From a virus, in the IMG/VR virus record IMGVR_UViG_3300047462_000691, positions 1 to 34,297 of that record: a DNA stretch of 34,297 bases. The stretch is one strand, 5' to 3'. Shown piece after piece: positions 8,267 to 15,846 of this stretch. The notes under the pieces were generated by a model. That model saw nothing but the letters and a program-made list of their open reading frames with translations, did not search any database and was not told where the DNA came from. The number at the start of each line of letters is the position of its first letter. The stretch's first letter is position 1. Made by a program: the position numbers and the translations under genes.

Positions 8267-9775
8267 TTAGGTTTTTTGGAAGGCGACCACAATCTTGATA
8301 ATGCGAAGCTGATTTGCGAGGTCGAGGGGCAGATACAAAGCTACTGTGCCATTCCCCTGATTTTCTGCACTGGCGGCTTTGGCGAAGACATCTGGATTTT
8401 GCATCATCTGCAAATCACAGAGCTTGCGATAATCGGCAATTGCCTCTGCGAGAACAATCTGGCTTGTGACCAGATTGCTGCCATATGGGATATTCGACCC
8501 GTCAGCCACCAAGATGCATCGAGCAAACTTGGTTTCCATATCTTGAGCGATAAACCGCTCTGCAAACATAAGCTGATAAGGCGTCTCGGAATCGAGGTAG
8601 CTGTTGTCAGGTGCGCCACCGGCATTCGTCTGATAATTGGTGACACAACGTTTGAGCCAAACTGTGTTGTCTTGTCTGGTCTCGAAAGTGCTGATTCCAG
8701 AATATAGCAACGTGTTATTGAGCGCAGGCGAGAAGCGGCTCTGCGGAGGTGGCGGCAACACATTCATCTGCATATTCTGCAAAGGCGTTGCCGGGTTTGA
8801 GCGCAGCGACGGGGCTACTGTAGCCACGAAGTCAGCCGCCCAAATATAAGCGGGCTCTGGCGTATCATAGAAACCGAGGGTGTTGACGTGTTGGCTATTG
8901 TTGCCGGTGCCATAGCTCTGCAACCCAGCGCCTGTGTTGCGGGTAGCTGTCCAGACCGCGCCATCAAGCTGATTGCCCGACCAACTCCAACGCCCGGAGG
9001 TATCGGAAAAGAAGTTCTGGAATGACAGTAGCTGTGTGGTGCCCGAGTAGGGCGACAGGAAGGTGTCATATTGCTGGGTGCCAAGGTTCATCAGGGCGGT
9101 GTCAAGGATCGGATCTCCAGTCCCTGCGACACCGGCAGTGATCGTGACTCCAATACCTGGCACTGCGAATTCGTTCGCCGCTGCACCACGGTAGTTGTAG
9201 TAAACCGGGATATCACCTGCACCTTGGAAGGTGCCATTGTGGCGAGAGGTAATCGTGACCACTGAGTTTGCCGTGACGTTGGCTGTTACCGGAAGTGGCT
9301 GACCCACTGAGTTGCCGGCATTGATGCCAATTGCAAGGTTGGTGGCTACAGTGTTGGAGGTATCACCAGAGTTGACCAAAATCTGTTGGTTATCACCCAG
9401 GACGTAAAGATTGAGCGTGCCTGCTTGCGTGGCAGTGCCGTTGATAGTCACCACCATACTGGCTTTGCTGCCACCGGGATTATCGACTACCGGGGTGATC
9501 CAAGTTTCAGCGAAATTGTCATACGTGCTGTAATGATTATAGACGTAACTCGCGAGTGAGCCGGCACCTGTCATCGTCGATACCTGAGTCTGAGATGTCG
9601 CTAAGAATGCAATGTTAGCAACTGCGTTTCCGGTTGACAGCATCTGAGCCACGATGTTTGTGCGTGGATTCGGCGTGCTGGTATTGGCGTTGCTATTATC
9701 GTTTTCGATATAGACGCCCGGATTGCGTAGGTTGCTCGGAATGCTCGGAGTTGCAATATTGGTGGTATTAACCAT
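8267..9775 (-). CDS. Contractile tail sheath protein (Mu gpL family)
   Basis: 502 residues, the usual length of Mu-type sheath proteins. The N-terminal SIPSNLRNPGVYIENDNSNAN matches the conserved NxRxPGvYvEfDn start. Further matches are SYVYNHYSTYDNFAETWITPV, FLSPYSGTTQLLSFQNFFSDTSGRWSW and PPPQSRFSPALNNTLLYSGISTFE. The C-terminal region, which forms the interlocking sheath arms, contains DNSYLDSETPYQLMFAERFI. AGGA is well spaced before ATG 9775. The presence of a sheath makes this a myovirus-type tail. Confidence 0.95.
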   Translation of the reverse strand: MVNTTNIATPSIPSNLRNPGVYIENDNSNANTSTPNPRTNIVAQMLSTGNAVANIAFLATSQTQVSTMTGAGSLASYVYNHYSTYDNFAETWITPVVDNPGGSKASMVVTINGTATQAGTLNLYVLGDNQQILVNSGDTSNTVATNLAIGINAGNSVGQPLPVTANVTANSVVTITSRHNGTFQGAGDIPVYYNYRGAAANEFAVPGIGVTITAGVAGTGDPILDTALMNLGTQQYDTFLSPYSGTTQLLSFQNFFSDTSGRWSWSGNQLDGAVWTATRNTGAGLQSYGTGNNSQHVNTLGFYDTPEPAYIWAADFVATVAPSLRSNPATPLQNMQMNVLPPPPQSRFSPALNNTLLYSGISTFETRQDNTVWLKRCVTNYQTNAGGAPDNSYLDSETPYQLMFAERFIAQDMETKFARCILVADGSNIPYGSNLVTSQIVLAEAIADYRKLCDLQMMQNPDVFAKAASAENQGNGTVALYLPLDLANQLRIIKIVVAFQKT

Positions 9776-9786
9776 CGTTGTGTCCT

Positions 9787-9993
9787 TTAATTAGATTCGA
9801 CGGGCACAACGGCATCCGCAGAGCCACTGGTTGTGGAATCAAGAGGTGAATCACTGATTGTGATGTCATTGTCTCGTTCCATGATTCGCCAGTAATACGA
9901 ATCTGGAACATACATGCCTTCTGCCGGAACTGGTCGGCAGGAAGGGGTTAAAATCTTTAGATTGCGGAGTGGGGTGATATATATTTGGGTCAT
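9787..9993 (-). CDS. DUF2635-like small tail protein (Mu gp38-like)
   Basis: 68 residues. The pattern NLKILTPSCRPVPAEGMYVPDSYYWRIMERDNDITI resembles DUF2635, a small protein of unknown role just upstream of the sheath gene in Mu-like tails. Two in-frame ATGs exist at 9999 and 9993. I prefer 9993 because the TAAATA box then sits 5 bases upstream, as in other genes here. The start region lies in the left arm of a 10-base inverted repeat. The ORF ends 11 bases before the sheath start codon. Confidence 0.75.
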   Translation of the reverse strand: MTQIYITPLRNLKILTPSCRPVPAEGMYVPDSYYWRIMERDNDITISDSPLDSTTSGSADAVVPVESN

Positions 9994-10018
9994 GCTCATA
10001 TTTAGCTAATGAGCATGA
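9990..10018. repeat. Perfect 10-base inverted repeat over a start codon
   Basis: Plus-strand arms TCATGCTCAT (9990-9999) and ATGAGCATGA (10009-10018) flank a 9-base spacer that contains most of a TAAATA box. In minus-strand mRNA this would fold into a hairpin covering both possible start codons of the DUF2635-like gene. It could be a translational switch, or a protein-binding operator. Confidence 0.6.
9999..10004 (-). promoter_or_regulatory. TAAATA box, 5 bases before the DUF2635-like start
   Basis: Minus-strand GCTAAATA followed by TGAGC and ATG 9993. It overlaps the spacer and one arm of the inverted repeat. No Shine-Dalgarno sequence is visible. Confidence 0.5.
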
Positions 10019-10026
10019 TTTGCCTG

Positions 10027-10557
10027 TCAGTCCGGTGGATTGGTGAATCCAAATGTGGTGCCACGCGGTTCTGTGGCAATGATACTCTTTATCGGTGTTC
10101 CTTGAAGTTGGAATCCGTCAGCATTTGTCAGGGTGATTGGACGCGAGAATCGCATTTCATACCACATGCGCCCTTGGTCGAGTCCGGTGATTTTTGAATC
10201 CACAAACGCCAAGCCAATATGTGAGAACTTTGGGTCATTGGTGTTTCGCCAATTCAGCACAGCAGCCAAGACGGCGTCTTCCAACGCCTCTAATTGCTGG
10301 GCAGCGGTTTGTCCTGTGCGCTCTGCGGTCATATCGACTTCAAAGATAATCTGCACAAACTCATCGACTGCCTGCCGGATGCCATTCATCATAAGATTTG
10401 GACCGGCTGTGCGTCCGTCTGGAATGACGTAGCAAGCTGGCAACGCCATGTTGGTCTGATTTCGCAAAGACTGTGCGAAGTCGGCAGCACCCGCTACCCT
10501 GCCTCCGAAGGCTGGGCAGGCTTGTCTAAGTTGGGTTATAACTGCGTTGATATCCAT
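10027..10557 (-). CDS. Tail terminator-like protein (Mu gp37 region)
   Basis: 176 residues. Position (just upstream of DUF2635 and sheath, just downstream of the neck proteins) and the sequence style fit the phage tail terminator group: DINAVITQLRQACPAFGGRVAGAADFA at the start, ALPACYVIPDG, a long strand FVQIIFEVDMTAERTGQTAAQQLEALEDAVLAAVLNW, and MWYEMRFSRPI. Such proteins cap the tail tube and join it to the head. The start ATG at 10557 is fused to the preceding stop as CCTAAATGG. No Shine-Dalgarno sequence is visible. Function is inferred from fold-like pattern and order. Confidence 0.7.
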   Translation of the reverse strand: MDINAVITQLRQACPAFGGRVAGAADFAQSLRNQTNMALPACYVIPDGRTAGPNLMMNGIRQAVDEFVQIIFEVDMTAERTGQTAAQQLEALEDAVLAAVLNWRNTNDPKFSHIGLAFVDSKITGLDQGRMWYEMRFSRPITLTNADGFQLQGTPIKSIIATEPRGTTFGFTNPPD

Positions 10558-11025
10558 TTAGGTCTTCTTGAAAAAATTGATGTCTTTGATAACCGAATCC
10601 TGAATGTCTTTCGTGATAGACTCGATGTTTTTGTCGAGGGCGGTAGACAGGTATGGTCTCGGTGCCATGACGCGGGTTGTGGATGGCATATCCCTTCTGT
10701 TGCGGTTTCCCTTCTTGCCGCCTCCTCCCCGACTTCCTGACTCCAAAGACAGCGCATACTTCGCGGTATCAACCACGGAAACTGAGGTGCCATCTCTGGC
10801 GACTTTGACCTTGAGGGACTTGGCGAGATTGCCCGTGAAATTGGCGGGAGCTTCATTAGGCGCGGAGGCTACGTGTCCGTTGCGCATGATGCCGCTGCCT
10901 GCACTGTCGCGGATCAACTCGACTGTTGTTTTTTTGACTCGATTGCCGGCACCACCCATGACCTGCTTTAGAAAACTTTTATCGTATTTTAGGGTGTATT
11001 CTGGGATGTCGATTTTCACCTTCAT
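10558..11025 (-). CDS. HK97 gp10-like neck/minor tail protein
   Basis: 155 residues. It is in the position of HK97 gp10-family proteins. The Lys-rich N-terminus (VKIDIPEYTLKYDKSFLKQV), the segment PANFTGNLAKSLKVKVARDGTSVSVVDTAKYALSLESGS, and RVMAPRPYLSTALDKN near residue 120 are typical of the family, where a PARPFL-like motif sits near the C-terminus. The start ATG at 11025 overlaps the upstream adaptor stop by ATGA, so translation is probably coupled. It probably acts at the head-tail joint. Confidence 0.78.
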   Translation of the reverse strand: MKVKIDIPEYTLKYDKSFLKQVMGGAGNRVKKTTVELIRDSAGSGIMRNGHVASAPNEAPANFTGNLAKSLKVKVARDGTSVSVVDTAKYALSLESGSRGGGGKKGNRNRRDMPSTTRVMAPRPYLSTALDKNIESITKDIQDSVIKDINFFKKT

Positions 11026-11411
11026 GGCAGCATCTCATGGCTATCTAACATGCAATCCATGATCAAAAACCGCTGCCGACCGCTCAAAGGCATGATCCGT
11101 CTTACCTGATAGGTATCTCGATAAATCGTGTTGTCGGGTTGAATCGAGTCATGCAGGACGAACCAAAAAATATTTGGAATCTGTGTGTATCGAACCGTAA
11201 TCCTGTGAGTCACCTGGTTTTCCGTGTTCACACTGGCGGTTAGGCTGCTGTAGAACGCAATTGTGCTAATTGGAACGATGTTGGCGGACACAGTTTGCTG
11301 CATCGAGAAATCGTCTACGGTATTGTTGTTTGTCAATGAGGGCACCTGTAGGCGTTGTGTCAGCACAACGCGGTATCTCAAGTCACCAATCTTTGGGATG
11401 TCATATTCCAT
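11022..11411 (-). CDS. Head-tail adaptor / head closure protein
   Basis: 129 residues, a usual size for phage head-tail adaptor proteins of the SPP1 gp16/HK97 closure type. The start IGDLRYRVVLTQRLQVPSLTNNNTVDDF is the family signature (G-x-L-R-x-R-V-x-L-x-x). It is followed by VTHRITVRYTQIPNIFWFVLHD and RDTYQVRRIMPLSGRQRFLIMDCML. It closes the capsid after packaging. The start ATG at 11411 has a TAAATA box 5 bases upstream and no Shine-Dalgarno sequence. Confidence 0.85.
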   Translation of the reverse strand: MEYDIPKIGDLRYRVVLTQRLQVPSLTNNNTVDDFSMQQTVSANIVPISTIAFYSSLTASVNTENQVTHRITVRYTQIPNIFWFVLHDSIQPDNTIYRDTYQVRRIMPLSGRQRFLIMDCMLDSHEMLP

Positions 11412-11416
11412 GACCG

Positions 11417-11422
11417 TATTTA
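11417..11422 (-). promoter_or_regulatory. TAAATA box, 5 bases before the head-tail adaptor start
   Basis: Minus-strand CTAAATA, then CGGTC, then ATG 11411. It lies 12 bases past the stop of the connector gene. Confidence 0.5.
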
Positions 11423-11434
11423 GCCGGGGAGTGC

Positions 11435-12082
11435 TTAGGCGAAGGTCATCAGCCTGTAGGGGTCAAGCAGGCTCCGCGCGGTAGCTGACATAATCTCACC
11501 GTCGCCATCGCCTCGGTGTTCAAAGGCTGCCCCGACCATGAGCATGATGGCGTGTATGATGGGCATTGGGATGCTTGCCGGGGTGTCGCCATAGCCAGCA
11601 GTGTAGTTGACCGTCAGGTGATCGGAATTGGTCTCATAGAAGGCTGAGCCATAAAGGCGGATACGAGCCGGGTCAGTGGTCAGATCAAGGTCATAGTCGG
11701 TGCCTTGGGTCAGAGCCACGTCATCGGCTCCCCAGAAGCCCTGTGAGACGGATGCAACAGCTTGGACGGGGCTCCGCAGTAGCTCGACGTGCCGGTGATT
11801 GGACAGGTTGAAGGCGTATTCCAAGCCCAATGGGAGAATTATCGGAACATAAACCATGGGCCACTGTTGAGGCTGTCCGGAGCGAGCGACAGTTAGAGAC
11901 AGTTGCCGGGTTATCAGGGCGCGGTCGAGGTAGCTCTCAGCAAGGCTGGTTGCCGTCTGGATATAGATCGCCAATAGAGGATCATAGTCCAAGGTGTCGA
12001 TGCGGCAATGGGGTCTAATCACTGACAGTGAGACAGGTGGCACCGCAGGGGCAACCGTCTGGCGGAGTTGCAGGAATCCCAT
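11435..12082 (-). CDS. Head-tail connector protein (HK97 gp6 / phiE125 gp8-like)
   Basis: 215 residues. The family hallmarks are a helical N-terminus with IDTLDYDPLLAIYIQTATSLAESYLDRALITRQLSLTV and the C-terminal HLTVNYTAGYGDTPASIPMPIIHAIMLMVGAAFEHRGD, where TAGYG and the final helix are highly typical. Family members form the 12-fold ring below the portal. The start ATG at 12082 overlaps the stop of the 58-residue gene upstream as TAATG, suggesting coupled translation. Confidence 0.88.
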   Translation of the reverse strand: MGFLQLRQTVAPAVPPVSLSVIRPHCRIDTLDYDPLLAIYIQTATSLAESYLDRALITRQLSLTVARSGQPQQWPMVYVPIILPLGLEYAFNLSNHRHVELLRSPVQAVASVSQGFWGADDVALTQGTDYDLDLTTDPARIRLYGSAFYETNSDHLTVNYTAGYGDTPASIPMPIIHAIMLMVGAAFEHRGDGDGEIMSATARSLLDPYRLMTFA

Positions 12083-12258
12083 TATTTCTTGATCATTTTC
12101 TGAGCCGCACTCGGTCTGGTAGGCATGACCTTGGGCTGTGGTGTGGCTGGCTCAGCTACGCCAACGGAGATGAGTTGTGCGGCGATGTTTGCGGGGAACC
12201 CAGCTATGTCGCCAACTTTGTAAACGCCATATTGGCGAGTGAATTTGATGCTTGTCAT
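12082..12258 (-). CDS. Small conserved phage protein between capsid and connector
   Basis: 58 residues (MTSIKFTRQYGVYKVGDIAGF then a Pro/Lys-rich tail ending MIKK). It resembles the short proteins with a F-x-x-x-Y-G-x-Y-x-x-G-D-x-A-G-F pattern that often sit right after the HK97 capsid gene; their role is not known to me. The ORF is open upstream to 12438, but that would cross the capsid terminator and the capsid gene in another frame. The start at 12258 is preferred because a TAAATA box lies 5 bases before it. It is translationally linked to the connector by a TAATG overlap. Confidence 0.7.
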   Translation of the reverse strand: MTSIKFTRQYGVYKVGDIAGFPANIAAQLISVGVAEPATPQPKVMPTRPSAAQKMIKK

Positions 12259-12263
12259 GCTGG

Positions 12264-12269
12264 TATTTA
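12264..12269 (-). promoter_or_regulatory. TAAATA box directly behind the capsid terminator
   Basis: Minus-strand CTAAATA, CCAGC, then ATG 12258. Only about ten bases separate the box from the terminator hairpin, which leaves no room for an ordinary -35/-10 promoter. That makes the box itself a promoter candidate for the connector genes. Confidence 0.55.
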
Positions 12270-12279
12270 GCGAGATGCA

Positions 12280-12309
12280 AAAAAGGCGAGGATTTCTCCC
12301 CGCCTTTTT
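12280..12309 (-). terminator. Rho-independent terminator after the capsid gene
   Basis: Plus-strand arms AAAAAGGCG (12280-12288) and CGCCTTTTT (12301-12309), extended inside by GGA/TCC after one mismatch. In minus-strand RNA the stem ends in a U-run. It lies 25 bases after the capsid stop, with a smaller stem GAGCG/CGCTC at 12315-12329 between. It is symmetric enough to act in both directions. Confidence 0.8.
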
Positions 12310-12334
12310 GTTGGTGAGCGTTTGTCGCTCGGGT

Positions 12335-13777
12335 TTAGACGATATTTGCGGACTCGGCTGCCGAGTTCGAAGTGTTGGCTGGCTGCGTAACATAAGGCGC
12401 ACCTGCACTGCCTGTGTAGCCTGCCGGGTCCCAACCATAGACAGTGGTGATTGCCGCTGCCTGTGGATGCATCATGTTGAGGTCAACCTCTTCAATCACG
12501 CGGAAAACTGTTTGATCTCGCGAGTAAGCCGAAACCACGTTGCCACCGGAAACGTAAGAGGCTTCCATGCTGGAATCAGCGAACATGTCGAGGGTATCAC
12601 CCAGCAACACATTATCCCACGCTACAAACATGATAGGTGTGCCGTTGGAGCTTCCACCAAGGTTGTTTGCAAGCTGTGTGGTTTCAGTGAATTTGTAGCC
12701 AAACAGCGTCCCTCTATCCAATTCTTCGCGAAAGAAATAGCGACCAACGGAATCGGTCAATGTGTTGAGGTAGGCACGCACAGACGGGTGGAACACCCAA
12801 CCTGCTGATTTGGTCGAGATGTTCGCGCCTTTAACAGCCAATTCCATGGTGCTGAGAACATTGTTTACAGCACTCAAGCCAACCGCGTTGGATGTGAATG
12901 TGTTGGTATTCGAAACCATAGCCGAAATGCCAGCGGGGGTATATTGGACACCAGCCGCTCCGGTCAGGAACGCGATGTCCTCGGCACGCGCCAACATCTT
13001 AATCATATTGGTGCGGACAATGGATTCCACTGCGAGCGGAGACCGGCGGATCAAGTCATTGGAAACTGGAACCATAGCGGTCAGCTTCTTGGCAAAAAGC
13101 TGCAAATCATCGAAGCTTGGCTGGCTGATAGTGATATCCTGATTCTCACCTTGCCAATATGCGGCGCTGCCTGTGCTGAGACGCGGCATGGTGATATTGC
13201 CCATAGGCATCGGAACCATCTGCGGGTTATTCGCACGAACTACGGTTTCTGCATAGAGTAAGTCAATGATTTCATTGCGAAAATCCTGTGGGATAAGTGC
13301 TCCACCTGTTGCACTGCTGATAGTAGCACCGAGGGCTTTACTGACTTCCAAATCTTCGAAGTCATCGCGGATATAGCGGGTGCCAGAGCCGGGAACGGCT
13401 TTGTTCAAGCCAGCGCCAAGAATGAAGCGGGCTGCGCGGGTTCCTTTTGCCTCATGGCTCGGACGCTTGGAGAAACCAACGCTGGCGGCTTTCTGTCCCT
13501 TGGGAAACTTGCCGGATTCTCTGGCATTGGCGGTCTTTTCGGCGTTTTCCATGTCGTCATCGGCTTCGTCGCCATCTTTGGCTGCCAGTTCGTTGACAGC
13601 TTCAATGCGCTCGATGCGTTCGTCATGGTCTTTGACCTGTGCTTCCAAGTCGTCAAAACGGCTTGAATCACCTTCCTCGGGTGCGTCTTTGGTTGAAATC
13701 GCCTTCATCTCGGCGACAAGAGTTGCGCGCTTGCGCTTTAAGTCGGCAATTGTAATAGCCATTCTGTTAAAATCCAT
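12335..13777 (-). CDS. HK97-fold major capsid protein
   Basis: 480 residues. Residues 1-75 form a charged coiled-coil scaffold region (IADLKRKRATLVAEMKAI then FDDLEAQVKDHDERIERIEAV). A basic linker follows near 105-118, where the prohead protease probably cuts. The mature part shows the HK97 fold pattern: SATGGALIPQDFRNEIIDLLYAETVV (about 157-182), FAKKLTAMVPVSNDLIRRS, GAAGVQYTPAGI, and VFRVIEEVDLNMMHPQA near the C-terminus. ATG 13777 is chosen; an in-frame ATG at 13762 is also possible. A strong terminator follows the gene. Confidence 0.95.
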   Translation of the reverse strand: MDFNRMAITIADLKRKRATLVAEMKAISTKDAPEEGDSSRFDDLEAQVKDHDERIERIEAVNELAAKDGDEADDDMENAEKTANARESGKFPKGQKAASVGFSKRPSHEAKGTRAARFILGAGLNKAVPGSGTRYIRDDFEDLEVSKALGATISSATGGALIPQDFRNEIIDLLYAETVVRANNPQMVPMPMGNITMPRLSTGSAAYWQGENQDITISQPSFDDLQLFAKKLTAMVPVSNDLIRRSPLAVESIVRTNMIKMLARAEDIAFLTGAAGVQYTPAGISAMVSNTNTFTSNAVGLSAVNNVLSTMELAVKGANISTKSAGWVFHPSVRAYLNTLTDSVGRYFFREELDRGTLFGYKFTETTQLANNLGGSSNGTPIMFVAWDNVLLGDTLDMFADSSMEASYVSGGNVVSAYSRDQTVFRVIEEVDLNMMHPQAAAITTVYGWDPAGYTGSAGAPYVTQPANTSNSAAESANIV

Positions 13778-13820
13778 TTTAAGGACTCGGCGTCATCACG
13801 ACGCTGATGTCAGGTTTAAT

Positions 13821-14483
13821 TTAGTCTCTGTTATTTAGTGCAATCACACGCAAACGCCGTGCAAACTGTTCCTTGGTAAACGCATCAGTTGCTTTAATTT
13901 GCTCGATGTCTGCTGATTTAGGCATGTCATCGGGTGTCTGAGTTGCCAGATTTGCAGTCTCAGTCTGTTCTTCTATCAAGGCATAGGGATTGGCTGGCAC
14001 ATTGACGATGCTGAACTCATACAAGTCGGCTTTCAGGATATCGATGCCGTTTGGTCGGTTGTCCAAGTCGTCTGAGAATTCCCATTCGCGAGCTTGGAAT
14101 CCGACACTGACTGCCGACAGATAGCCCGTTTTGCAAAGCTGATAAATGCACTCGGCTCTTTCACCAGCGCACGGCACAGACTGATCAATAAACTCGACGG
14201 TGCCTTTCAGCTTGCCATCTATCACCGCTATATCGACGCATTTTCCAACAGGGAACGAATCGGTGTCGTGCTGCCACATCACCAACGGGTTCTTTTTGTA
14301 ATTGGACAAATCCCAACCCGTCTGTTTGACGACATCTTGATCTCTGTCCACGTCCTCGGTTGACAGAGTGAAGGTCAGTTGCCTTGGCAAACCAGTTTCG
14401 CTTACGTCGCTGAGATATTGTTTCGCCAACTTGGCATTGTGGGACTTCTGTTTTTTGAATTGGTCGCTTGAGAGATATTTCAT
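13821..14483 (-). CDS. HK97-family prohead protease
   Basis: 220 residues. A U35/S78-type serine protease that cleaves the capsid scaffold region during maturation. LPRQLTFTLSTEDVDRDQDVV at 32-52 is the conserved start. WQHD carries the probable catalytic His72, and YLSAVSVGF the probable catalytic Ser126. It lies between portal and capsid, the standard HK97 order. The ATG at 14483 overlaps the portal stop by ATGA. The last coding bases contain CTAAATAAC, which encodes Leu-Asn-Asn, the only clear box inside a gene end. Confidence 0.93.
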   Translation of the reverse strand: MKYLSSDQFKKQKSHNAKLAKQYLSDVSETGLPRQLTFTLSTEDVDRDQDVVKQTGWDLSNYKKNPLVMWQHDTDSFPVGKCVDIAVIDGKLKGTVEFIDQSVPCAGERAECIYQLCKTGYLSAVSVGFQAREWEFSDDLDNRPNGIDILKADLYEFSIVNVPANPYALIEEQTETANLATQTPDDMPKSADIEQIKATDAFTKEQFARRLRVIALNNRD

Positions 14484-15832
14484 TCGTTATCATCCTGAGT
14501 GGCATCGTCATCAGCCGGTGTGTCTGCGGCTGGTGTGCCGGAATTCGGGCTTGTCGGTGTGGGTTTGGAATCGGGTGATTGATTGAGGGGAAACCTGTGC
14601 TCCGCGCCTTTGCCATCTGGCAGAGGCGGCAAGCCTTCGCGACCTCTGACCTCATCCACGTTGTATATGCCGTTGAGCAAGGCGACCTGATACGCGTCGA
14701 ATCGGGCTTTGGTGTCGCCTTTTAGCAGATTCATAAAGTCGAATTTGATCTTGTATCGCTTGCGTTCGTCCGAAAACAGCAAACGGCGTTCAAAGGCTTT
14801 TTCAATCTTGGTGGTAATTGGCGTCAATGAGCTATCGACGTAGGCTTGCTGTTGGGATTCCAAGCTCGAATAGCTAACCCGGTTCATGCCGCCAATTTTG
14901 TGCGGCGGGATGTTGAACATTCTGGCAATTTCTTCGACGGTGAAGCTTCTGGCTTCGAGAAGTTGCTGATCTTTTGGTGAGATATCGAACGGCTTGAACT
15001 CCATCCCTTCTTCGAGAACTGGTGTTTTACCGGCATTTTGCACTGAGCTATGGCGTTCCTGCCATTGCTGCGCGAGATTCTTTCTGGTTTCTGTGCTGAG
15101 CTTGCCGGGATATTGCAAAACACCCGATACCGTGGTGCCTTGGGCGAAGATACGGGCTGCATGGATTTGCGTTTGCAGAGATAGTGAAAACACGTCTTGA
15201 GATGCTGAGATGGGCGAAATACCCATGACGCCATCAGAAACGGATAAGTTCTTGATGTGGACGACATCCTCGGCGGGCACAGCCATTTTGCTGCCACCAA
15301 GCAATTTGTGTGTCAGGGTGTAGGTAATCACGCCATTGATACTTGAGACGTAGACTGACACCATATCTGGTGAGATTGGCAAAAGCATGTTGGGCTCGCC
15401 TTTGCCGTTTCTGCCGACATAGACAAAGGCGTTGCCTCTTAGAGACAGGCTCATCACGATGAAGCTGATAAAATCGAAGCTGGTTTGCCAGTCATTGGGT
15501 TCGTCAAACAGATCAACCAACGGGTGGCTCTCGGTGCTGACAAAGCCACCCGTTGCCAATTTCTTTTGCATGAGGATGGGCAGGCAAGCCACGTCTTCGG
15601 ATAAGGTTCGCACTGCGCAATAGACAGAGGCGGATGCCAAGCTCGAATAATGTGAGACTGGCAAGCCTGTGTGTGTTGGATTGAGCCCGTTGAGCAACAG
15701 GGAAGGGGATGGGTTGGTGGTTGACCAGCCGCCATCTTTTTGGATTGTGATTGCGCCAGCTTTGTTGAAATCCAGATTTAGGGCTGGAATGGTCGCAATA
15801 CTGGTTTCAGGTTTCTTGGATTTCTTGAACAT
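14480..15832 (-). CDS. HK97-family portal protein
   Basis: 450 residues, standard for the HK97 portal family. Recognisable parts: YCAVRTLSEDVACLPILMQKK (about 71-91), HPLVDLFDEPND, FISFIVMSLSLRGNAFVYVGRNGKG, VHIKNLSVSDGVMGISPI, and VEEIARMFNIPPHKIG followed by SYSSLESQQQAYVDSSLTPITTKIEKAFERRLL. The C-terminus is Pro/Thr/Asp-rich and ends DDDATQDDNE. It forms the dodecameric DNA gate of the capsid. The start at 15832 is preceded by CTAAATAATGG. Confidence 0.95.
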   Translation of the reverse strand: MFKKSKKPETSIATIPALNLDFNKAGAITIQKDGGWSTTNPSPSLLLNGLNPTHTGLPVSHYSSLASASVYCAVRTLSEDVACLPILMQKKLATGGFVSTESHPLVDLFDEPNDWQTSFDFISFIVMSLSLRGNAFVYVGRNGKGEPNMLLPISPDMVSVYVSSINGVITYTLTHKLLGGSKMAVPAEDVVHIKNLSVSDGVMGISPISASQDVFSLSLQTQIHAARIFAQGTTVSGVLQYPGKLSTETRKNLAQQWQERHSSVQNAGKTPVLEEGMEFKPFDISPKDQQLLEARSFTVEEIARMFNIPPHKIGGMNRVSYSSLESQQQAYVDSSLTPITTKIEKAFERRLLFSDERKRYKIKFDFMNLLKGDTKARFDAYQVALLNGIYNVDEVRGREGLPPLPDGKGAEHRFPLNQSPDSKPTPTSPNSGTPAADTPADDDATQDDNE

Positions 15833-15836
15833 CCAT

Positions 15837-15842
15837 TATTTA
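15837..15842 (-). promoter_or_regulatory. TAAATA box, 4 bases before the portal start
   Basis: The junction CTAAATAATGGATG is identical, base for base, to that before the plus-strand fibre gene at 25782. The spacing here is 4 rather than 5 bases. No Shine-Dalgarno sequence is present. Confidence 0.5.
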
Positions 15843-15846
15843 GCGG

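Noticed and set aside
12239-12808. Plus-strand ORF of 189 codons across the capsid terminator
   Set aside because: Antisense to the capsid gene and runs through a hairpin; no family resemblance.
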